A stretch of DNA of 64,000 nucleotides, from NCBI RefSeq assembly GCF_009389715.1, contig NW_024067931.1, forward strand, positions 299,228 through 363,227, given 5' to 3'. This DNA comes from Phoenix dactylifera. Lineage: Eukaryota; Streptophyta; Magnoliopsida; Arecales; Arecaceae. How positions within the stretch are numbered: the first letter of the stretch is position 1; every line of letters begins with the position of its first letter. The translations under genes were made by a program, and so were the position numbers. The notes beneath the pieces are model-generated. The model worked only from the letters and a program-made list of their open reading frames with translations. It was not told the origin of the DNA and did not search any database. Below, piece after piece: positions 54,497 to 64,000 of this stretch.

Positions 54497-57400
54497 GAGA
54501 GCTGATTTAAATAAAAAGCCAATGACAGTAAAGCTGGGGTTTGAAATATAGAACCATATAATAATGTTACTTATGAAGTGAAATTATGGTTTCATGATAC
54601 CTCGTCAGCACCATTCTACCTTTTATCTACTCCATCAGTTCGGACATACTTGGGTAAATATGAGGAATCTTGCATATAAAAAACTAAGTCTATAGCTTTT
54701 GCTAAGAGCTTCACTGTGGTTAATTGTAAAACCTCTTCGTCAAATGGTAGATTCATGACGATGAAGTTCGAAAGAGATCTGTTTATTTTTTAAAGTAAAA
54801 TGCACACAAAACAATACCCAGAGTAGGAGTAGCCTTTTTAGCTAATCGTTGCTGCATCTCCATTATGTCAACTCAAATTAAATGATCATTCATATGGCTT
54901 TCAGATCATTGGGTTAGTTCTAGTAAGATCTTCGATATCTTAGACATTCTTACTTCGAAATGAAGGAAACTGGACATTTCCTATCCATCATAAATTTTGC
55001 CACTTCATGATCTAGCTTTTAGCTTTATTTCCTATGTTGGCATACATCACTCCGTTAATTACCAACTTTCCTACCTTCACGTTACTACGAGATCTCTTTT
55101 TTCAATCACTTATGCCAAAGCATTTTCTCTCGACTTTTTCAAGTGGTCTTTAGTGTCCCTTCTATGTGCACCTTTATAAACAATTCCTCAAACCTTCTAT
55201 CTAAACAATGCGGAATTACACCCCTCTCTAATCATAGGAGATAGCGACCCAAGTGACACCATGCATAAGGTGGTCAGATGGTGCTTGTTGGAAGGAGCCT
55301 TGTCGACAAATTCTTAAGCATCAGTTTTCTAGCAACATGTCGCATTCTTTCTCTGAATATGAACTATGAATGCCATCAATAATTCCACAGCCAGTATCTT
55401 GCAGAACTGCCGTTTATAATTAGAAGTCAATCCATCATCTCTTGCCTTACCAGGTGCCTTATTTTTCTCGTGCACATATATTTTTTTAATGAGCTAAGGC
55501 ATCAAAGAAATCAAGGAGTCAAAATACTATGGTGTCTCCCAAATGCAGTACACTAAATCCGAATACTACCGTGGTTCTTAAAGCAAAATTGTGGCGTATA
55601 AACTCTCTCTCTCACTCACTCTCACTCTCACTCTCGCACAGAGACCACTTCCAGTCCTAAGAGATGGTCCCCCTTGCATTATGGTCGCTGTTATATATAG
55701 AAGCCCTTAGCACAAAGTTTGAAAAGAGGGCCTATGTGCTTGGTGAAGTCCCAGTCATGCAAGATGCTTATATTGGACTATTTAAACCAGGCTTTCCTCA
55801 ATTATGTTAATCTCAAATGTCGAAACCAGACATATCTCTTCACATGGATTCATAAAACCCTTTCTGCCACTCGCAGATTTCGCCCATTATTTTTTTGGTG
55901 CTCCTCCCCTTGTTATTTAGTTGAAGATCTTCCACCCACCCATTCCAAATCGAAGACAAGAATGGGGAGAGAATAGTACAAGACAAAAAGGGGAATAAAT
56001 CAAATGCCCCATGTCACATTGGGTCCTCTTGGCAGGTCCGGAACAGTATTAAAATCCAATGCACAAAGGGACACCTCCATTTGCAGCGAAAAAGGGACAC
56101 CTAGCTCCCATGGCTTCAATTCGAAACCCCCAGTCTTTTCCCGTCCCAAAACTGGAATCAGGCCTCGGATGATGGCTGTCTTGCTTCTTTCGGCGCTTGC
56201 TAAGTTATTAGGAACCCCCATCATGCTCCCCCTTCTCAATGTTTGACTGCAGTTTGACCGGGATTAAGATATCTTTTTTCTTTTGAGAGGAGAGATTAAG
56301 ATATTATTAACTGTCTCAATCTTTCCCTTTGGTTTAGCTTAGGATGCCTTTGTTTCTATTCTAAAGATATTCATCAGAGATTCTTAGTGGCTGGTTATAA
56401 GATGACAGGGAGTCGCAACTCATAGGCCTCTCCACGTGCTATCTCCTTCAAGGACAGTGTTTTGATATTTTTTAAAGCGAGGATTGCTGGCTTTTGGTCA
56501 AAAAATTTGACTCTAATGCTTCCTGGCCTTTGCACCCGTCTTAGCTATCTCTCATTTACAAGTCCTTCCAGTTAAAATAATTCCAATTTTCTCTTTAATA
56601 TTAAAACCAATCTGAAATAAGTACATATATGAGCACTCAGAAAATAAAATAAATAACATCTTACAAGGGATATCCAGCCTTCCAAACTATAGATCTCGTG
56701 TGATTGGCAGCATATGATGTCATCCAATCTGCTACACTGTAAATATTTGAGTTTTTCGAGCATTACACTATGACGATGCTTGCAAATGGGAAGCACGGTA
56801 CATGTGTTGAAGCCTTTACCATGATAAGAAAAGACCTAAACATTTGTAATGGTATTGCTTAGATATCTTAAATATTGGTCATGATTGTGATGCAGTTAAG
56901 TCTAGATGGGTTAGAGTATACAAGATGAATACTGCTTCTAGGTATGGCGGTCCCAAACCGTGTAGGCTCCGCTCCTCTGTAACGTTGCCCCAAAGCAGAA
57001 AAAAAAAAGGAAAAAAAAAAAAGCATAAAGTGTTTTCATACTTTTGTTCCAACTAGAAGCACTTTTGCTCCAAAAAACATGCCGCTTAATACCACAAAGG
57101 GGAAAGGCTAATTACATTATAGCTTTCCAAAATTTTAACATGTCTATGAACTAGTCTGCAGGCCACACAAGGTTTGGTCCATTTAAAGTTAGCATTCAAA
57201 GAAAAAAAAAGGAAAACAAAAACAAGAAGGTTCTAAGAATATTTTGAAAAGGCAAGCCAGAAAAATCAACAAAAGAATATTGATTAAATTGTCGAGGATG
57301 TATTATCAATTTATCTAAGATTAAGAACCACTAAAGTAATACGGGAAAATTTTGGACTGGAGGTTAATAATTTTTTGGAAAGGTTCAAGTAGCCATTAGT

Positions 57401-58202
57401 CAAATGTTAGACTGTAAAACTAAAGAGAACCCACTTTTAATTGTGGGGGACCTTCCTTGGTTTGAGGTCAGGCTAGGTAAGTGTCTCCTTTTTGTTATTT
57501 GAGGTACAACCTATGTCTGCCACCTATGTGTTCATTGATCTTTATCTTAGATATAATATGCCATATGAGAAATATTTCCCTGCACTTGCGAGCACATGAC
57601 AACCTAATCCATACTTTATTTGCCTGTTAGCCATTCACTAGGGTTTGCTCCTTTGACAAGAGAACAAGAAATGAGTAACTTAAGGATGGTGGTTTTTGAC
57701 TGTCCCTGATCTATTTGTCTTGCTGCACATACATACCATAGTTACAGTAAAAAGAATCAAATGCCATTATATATCCGACAACTCTTCCCCGTTAATTGGG
57801 TAGTGCTAGCCTAGCAGATTCCTAGATTTAGGAGCAGCTTTCAATTAACAAATCAAGTGTTTGCTAATACTTATTTTTGTGAAAAATTGTTTTCTTAGAC
57901 TTGGAACTTAGAATCCTGCTGGCTTCCTTGGCATTTGATCTTGTTTGGTAGTTTTGGCTATGTGGTTTCCTAGTTGACAAAATTATGCTAGAAATGGTTG
58001 GTTGTAATCGTTCCTTGGTGGACCATTCTGCTATGCGAGCAACAGGATCCCTGTCATTAATTAGATGGAGCATTGTTATCGGAATTGTTTGTTTGTGCTT
58101 ATTATGATTCAAACGCAGAGTTCTCATGAGGAATTAAGACTTTTGGGAATATATGATTGGCGTAGTTTTCATATATGTCTAATGAAATTTAGGTTGTATA
58201 GA

Positions 58203-58229
58203 GTCTCTCTCTCTCTCTCTCTCTCTCTA
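58203..58229 (+). repeat. (CT)n microsatellite
   Basis: About 13 TC/CT dinucleotides. Confidence 0.9.
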
Positions 58230-61059
58230 ATGGTTTTACTACAAAGGTGTATTTTTTACTGCATGGAAAAAAAAAATCATAGGATATTAGCCCAAATATC
58301 TCCATCCATTGGTTTCAATATGCGAAAAAAGGAGAATAAAAATAAATAATGATGGGTCAGAAACAAAATATTATGGTATTGGGCATATCATTAGAAGATT
58401 TGTTATATGAAATACAAACATAAACATACATATGTACCTTTTATAATGTACATGTTTCCGTATATGTGTATGTGTTTGTATATGCATGTGTAGATATTAT
58501 GTTTCTATAACTACAATTAGCTGGTAAGAAACTTGATTCTGGGCCATGCAAGAGCCAAGTATGGGCCAGAGCCCAAGATCCTGAACAATCTCGGAGCTCG
58601 GTATGTCGCTTTTTGGTTTGATCCCCTCATTCAGGACCATTAGTCAACTCCGAATCTTCATCCGGCCGATTCACATCAGCCCATCCATATCAACGTGAGA
58701 GTAACATGAATCTCCAAAGCTAACCCCAAACTGGACCAAGCTTTATAGGCAAGCCATTAGATTAATTTTTATTAGTTTAAGGCTAATTGGTGAATCAATT
58801 TTCTCCACTTTTACCTAATTGGACTGCTCGATGTCATAATTATAATTAATCTACTCATGACGTGAGAGGAAACAAGGATACTCTGGAGTCAGTTTTAGTG
58901 AATTCTATTAGATTAGATTTTAATTTTCTCACAACGTATCCTCGTCTACAAACCGAGTGGATAAAACTTGATTTCTGTTTTGAAAAGCAGATTTGTATCG
59001 TTTATATAGCATGTAAAAACATATAAATAGATTTGTGTCTTACCATATCTCCATGGAAACTTAATATTTTTGGATATTGTTAAGGGTTAGCCATATTTTC
59101 CAATATCATGAGGCCAAACTAGTACCTGCATGCATTAAGGGCTCATTTGGTCTGCGAAAAGGAAAAAAAAAAGTACAGTTAATAAAAAAATAAAAATAAT
59201 TTGTTTAGTTAGAGTTTTCAAAAAAAATAAAAAGTTGTTTTCAAAAGAAATTTATTTATGATATTAAAAAGTCTGAAAAGTCCAATTTAAATAAAATGAA
59301 GCTAACATCTTTTTCTTTATTAAAGACATAACAAATTTTATACAACTTCTTTAAAAAAAAAGCTTAAGAAAACATTACTTACTTTGAAATATAATTTTTC
59401 TCGTAATCAGTCAAATATATAATTTTTTTTAATATCATATATCTGAATATAATTTTTTTAAAAAAAATATTTCACTGTGTAAGGATAAAGTTGCAAAAGT
59501 GGAGACCGCCAAACTATGATTGATAACGATAAGGTTCTAAAATATCTCGTATGTCTCGCCAAAGATTCCGTCTTGGGTTGGAGCGGACCCGTGTTGAAAA
59601 CGATAAGTGGAAGGACGACCCATCTTGATTTTAAGCGGCCCGTGGACCCTCAGCTTCCGCTTTCGATTCGGCTCACGTGTGGGGCCTCCCCCAAGCAGGC
59701 AAAGCCATTGGAGTTTGACACGGTACAAGGAACATCGTCTTACTCAAATATCGTGACAATATGAACCTCAAAAAAAAAAAATACACGTAAGAAGGGATTC
59801 ACTGTTGGATATATCCCAATAAAAAGAAAAAAATTCTGTTGGATACATCAAGTGCCAGGAAAAAGTTCATATATGGTTGCATGGGTTAGAAATTATACGG
59901 AGTGTTGTAATCAAATATTTTATTAAAACGATTTTTATGATTGCACAAGTAATTACTAGATATACATACCGAACTGATTCGATATCGATACTGTATTAGT
60001 GCATACCGCGTATTGTACCGATACTATGATAGTGTGGCACCAGTATGGAGTTTGGTACTGAAATAGCGAATCTTGATTAAAATTAAAATTTAAGAAAATG
60101 TCTCACTTCCTCGGTTTAATGTCAAATAAAAAAAAATATCAGTAATTACAAGACAATTATAATGATCTCTGGACATCAGAGTATCATTAATACATTGAAC
60201 ATTTGTTCTATTCCAGACTCGGTTCAGGACTCATGGTATGACTGGTTTCAGTCTGCAGTTTCTAAATAATTTGGATTACTTCTCTGCCCTGTGTTTCTTA
60301 GTTATATCCTTTTCCTTTTCAATCCTTGTATTCTTTCCCCATCTCTTGATATGAATCTGAGAAAATCCGTCTTTTTCTTAACAAAAAAGAAACTTATCCC
60401 AGATAGGGAACTGATCAAGCACTCAATACCATGCGTTTGGATAACCCTTCTTATTTTATTTTATTTTTGGAGGAGAGGGTAGGGAGTAGCTCACTCACTT
60501 TATTAAAACATGGTTGCGTTGGGCTTACCGAGGAATAGCGAAAAAATCAACAAGTTTGAAGCAATTGATGATGGCGTTTCCATTGTAATTGGCTGTTGGA
60601 GTTTACAAGGCATCATCAACAACTTCTTGGGTAGAAGTCTCTCGGAGACATCATTAGAAATCCTGTGACGTCCATGCGTCCATGGCGAGCTCGCCTGGCC
60701 TACAACTCCATCTCATGGGCGTGCAGCTCCAATTCAAGGGTCACCTCTGAGAGAAAAGGAATCTTCAGAGCTCATTATTTCTCTGACCTTTAGATTTCCC
60801 TTTCTAAATAGTACCTGCACACATTTCATCCATCCATGTATATTACATCACATCTTTGTTAAGATCCAATTCAACAGCCTAAATTACCAAGCGGATGGGC
60901 CATGAGCATATAAGCACCACTAGAATCTTTAACTATCCAACGTACGACTGTTCCTCAATGTTAAAATATTTATAGAAAAGAGAAAAAAAAAATATATCTC
61001 TGTTCTATTATATTCGGTACATCTCAGAAGTTATATATATCCATGTACAGATTTCATAC

Positions 61060-61310
61060 AAAAAAATAATATATACTGATATAAGATCATGCTGATAAAA
61101 AAAATAATATTCGCTGATATAAGTTATTATATGATCTCTAAAATTATCTTAATAAGATTATGCTAACAACGAAAAATAATACTGACCGTTACAGAATCAC
61201 GCCAATAAAAAAATAATAGTGACCGATAGAGGATCATGCTAACAAAAAAAATAATATGGATCGATACAAGTTGTTACATGATTTCTAAAATTATACTAAT
61301 ATTAATAATA
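61060..61310 (+). repeat. Degenerate tandem repeat, about 45-bp unit
   Basis: Five or so units of the type AAAAAATAATA, then GACCGATA, then GATCATGCTAA. The 5' half repeats at 61070, 61110, 61170, 61205 and 61245. Copies are diverged. Confidence 0.6.
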
Positions 61311-62393
61311 ACAAACATTATGGGTGCAGTTTAGATTCCTTATATAAGAAAAAAATACTTAATTTTTCATTGAGATCGATAGCGGGTTTTAAGGTCTGCA
61401 GATAATTGGTGTAAATAATTTTTATGTGGTTTCACAATAAATTGTTCGAGTTGACCAATTCGGTGAAATGAAAGGTAGGCACTATATGCACAACAGCCTC
61501 ACAAGTGTCCAAATACCATTGTTGTGTCATGCCATGTACATATTTGAGGACGATGATTTCAATTGCATGGCAATAATATGAACAACAGAGACAATTTACC
61601 TAAAAATAAGTAAAATCAACTGAAATAAAGAATAGAATAGAGCCAAAGCTCTTGTAAAATTTTCTATGCACATCTTTGGGAGATAGCCTCGTCCAATCTT
61701 CAGTGATGACCATATATATGTGGTCTCAAACAATTTGGTTCAATTCAGCTATGGATTGATTCTGCTATAAATGGTTTAATTTGCTAGAAAAGTGATCTTT
61801 TGGATAGGTGATCAAATCCGATGCTGTCTTGCATACATGCGATCCATCTGATCCAATCCTTTTAACTTTGGCATGTGTGACTCCACATGCAATAAAGATC
61901 CACCATAATTCTTATCTGAAAAAATGCACCATAATTTATGTGCACGTAATCTATCCGGCCGTCCAAGTTCAATATCTCTCATGTATCACATCACATCCCT
62001 CCATATATCACTATCCCAAGTGGATACATGGAGGTCAAGTTGTGGATGATGTTGCCCGAATAGTGCTGTGAATATGACTGTGGGGACAGCCTAGCATCGT
62101 TTTTATCCTAGTAAAATGGCTACTCTCGGAGAAATTTTGGTAATAAAGCCAACCACATTGTAAGCTATCATATAGATTAATCCATCTGTTCCTTCCAATT
62201 TAGGGTTTCTTGAAATGACATTGCTCTGTTGAAGGGTCTCCACTCCCATCAAATCCATGTAAAAGAAATCTTTTACGCATCCTTTCGGATTTTGGCTGAC
62301 ATCATGATGGTGTCACAAACAAGGATAAGATTCAAACATCATGACTATAGCTGGTCACAATCTTGTATTTCATCAAAAAAAAAAAAAAAAAAT

Positions 62394-62790
62394 AGCTATA
62401 AGGTATTATTTGAGTTTTTTTTTGATGCTGTAGAAGTACCTAAAATCTATCCAGCAAATAATAATATGAGACTAAATATATGCCTACACGAATTTTCATA
62501 TACTTCTTTCGTTTAAGTCCTGACGTTCTCGTCAGACTAAGAGTTTAAATTCATATAAATCTAATCACAAATATCATGATCGGTCCGTGGTCAGTTCCAA
62601 TGAATTTGTGCTGCAGTGTCTCCTAAGTTATAGAATAGGTCCGCTCTGATATTATTTGTTACAACTTAAAACTTACCTAAAAAGACTAGTTGAAAGGTAT
62701 TATTGGAGTTCTTTAATTCTGTATAAATATTAAGATCTATCCAGTAAATAATCGATATTAGATTAAACACGCATCCGTACGGATCATCAG
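62394..62790 (-). mobile_element. TRIM copy, decayed, minus orientation
   Basis: LTRs at about 62394-62498 (5' part lost at an A-run) and 62657-62790. The internal region has CCTGACGTTCTCGTCAG and GGTCCGTGGTCAG as in the array at 10161-11317. A degenerate primer site (minus TAATATCAGAGC) lies at 62643-62654. No target duplication could be read. Confidence 0.8.
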
Positions 62791-64000
62791 ATAGCCAGTA
62801 AAAATACTCCTGTGCTTTCTCAATGCAAAATAACCAAGAAGCAAATCAAATTGCCGTGCAAAGAATCCTAGCAGCACCACAAAATCGAAATAAAAATTTC
62901 TTGTGCCAATGTAATGACACCAACCCTCTCATGTCATGTGGCATGAGACAATTTATTACCACAAATCAACACCTTATTAATAAAACTCATGCATTGTACA
63001 TACTTGCATTGGTTGCTGATGCGCCAACTTTACGTTGGTCGGTGGCTTCATGATATTTTCTTCTTTTTTAATATAAAGAAGCAAAATTTAGTTCAAAAAT
63101 TATGTACTTCAACAATATTGGTCATGTTTCATGTTATGTACGTAGCAATGGTCACTCTGAAGGCAGTATAATGTGGTTTAATTCTTGATCCAAATTTGAA
63201 AAGCCACATACATACATGCATGCCCATCTAACCTGTCCATGCATGCATCTCACATGCCAACTCTTCAACTCACTTCTGATGTTCGGAAGAACAATAAAAA
63301 AAAAAAAATTATAACAAGCATTTGGACAATTATGGACGGGGACATTTAAACTACCCATGGCCTTGGGTAATATTTCATTCTATCAGCACTTAATGTACAT
63401 TTCGATAAGGCCAGATGGGGTGGACCCAAACCACGCGGGTTTCCTTTTTTTTTTAAACCTTTAAGAGGGACCAAAGCACGAGTTATCAACGTTAATCCCA
63501 TCAAGCTTTATGTTCTTTTCAACTGCAGGCGTCAATTGGGTCTTGATCTGTCAATCTCCATTTCTGGTCGCTTGGAGTTTGATTTCTAGTCAGAATCAAC
63601 ATAACTCGACCGAGCAAAACCTTCTTGGTGTAAGAGACATGAGGAGTTTACCATAGCTTTTTTTTATTTTATTTTTTCGGTGAAGATTTATAGCTTTATG
63701 GTTTTAGATAAAATTACAGGCTGACACTGAGCTAGGACGCTAGCATGTTGTGGATTCGAGCTTGATAAAGACTAGACAACTCAACTGTCCAAATTCTAAC
63801 CCCAGTTCCGGCCAATGTTTTAAGTCAAGGATGGCAAATTTTTACCCAGCCCAACTCAAATACAATTAGGTTTTAATTTTATATGCAAAACTTACTTAAG
63901 TTGTAGGGGTATCACTGTGATTGTGCATGAAATATATCTAGTAGTTCCTTGAGAGCGGCTCAACTCAAGAATGAGATTAGTAGCACAAAGGTCGCGCTAG
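62791..64000. other. Intergenic DNA
   Basis: AT-rich, no gene or element recognised. Confidence 0.45.

Larger units (their letters stand above)
53953..62393. other. Intergenic DNA downstream of AIL/PLT
   Basis: 8.4 kb of AT-rich DNA without an accepted gene. Contents: a mitochondrial tRNA-like scrap (54465-54496), CT/CA microsatellites (55602-55637, 58203-58229), short A-runs, a GC-richer patch at 59500-59760 without a recognisable protein, a CGATACCG-type repeat patch at 59970-60070, and a degenerate tandem repeat at 61060-61310. Confidence 0.45.

Noticed and set aside
1..64000. CRISPR-like array interpretation of the spaced GTCGAC palindromes
   Set aside because: Eukaryotic LTR context, irregular spacing, very short repeat and no cas genes.

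Overview
The window is nuclear DNA of a flowering plant, most likely a monocot; a palm is my best guess, but that is only an impression from sequence style. The evidence is an intron-rich AINTEGUMENTA/PLETHORA-type AP2 gene with a 9-nt microexon, a fasciclin-like arabinogalactan protein gene, a plant-only DUF688-type gene, and a dense load of plant LTR retrotransposons. No prokaryotic gene organisation is present.

Layout. 1-1513: 3' end of a Ty3/gypsy element of the Tat type (antisense ORF start, polypurine tract, LTR with 69-bp tandem repeats). About 1667-8522: minus-strand Ty1/copia relic of the Sirevirus/Maximus type, with LTR, primer-binding site, internally deleted gag and a scrap of RNase H. 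10161-11317: composite TRIM with four LTR copies and a 5S-rRNA-derived centre, flanked by a GATAG duplication. 12342-21205: rearranged chromovirus flanked by an ATTTT duplication. Its body is present once inverted and once direct, giving arms of about 2.9 kb, and the direct arm is split by a 1.75-kb copia solo LTR that has its own AGAAA duplication. 23888-24318, 46739-47158 and 62394-62790: further TRIM copies. 29657-30469: hAT-like non-autonomous element. 30641-42789: full-length Tat-type element of 12.1 kb with gag, protease, RT, two RNase H domains, integrase, a 117-bp tandem array and a spliced antisense gene with its own TATA box.

Host genes. FLA on the minus strand (26846-27745), a DUF688-like gene (45018-45491) and an AIL/PLT transcription factor (51609-53952). 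Every AP2 exon has the family-typical length except the eighth, which is one base too long and shifts the frame inside the second AP2 domain.

The remaining intergenic DNA is AT-rich, with microsatellites, short tandem duplications and undefined repeats. The most interesting structures are three retroelements whose target-site duplications show that each composite occupies a single insertion interval: the inverted-body chromovirus, the four-LTR 5S-bearing TRIM, and the Tat element with its antisense spliced gene.
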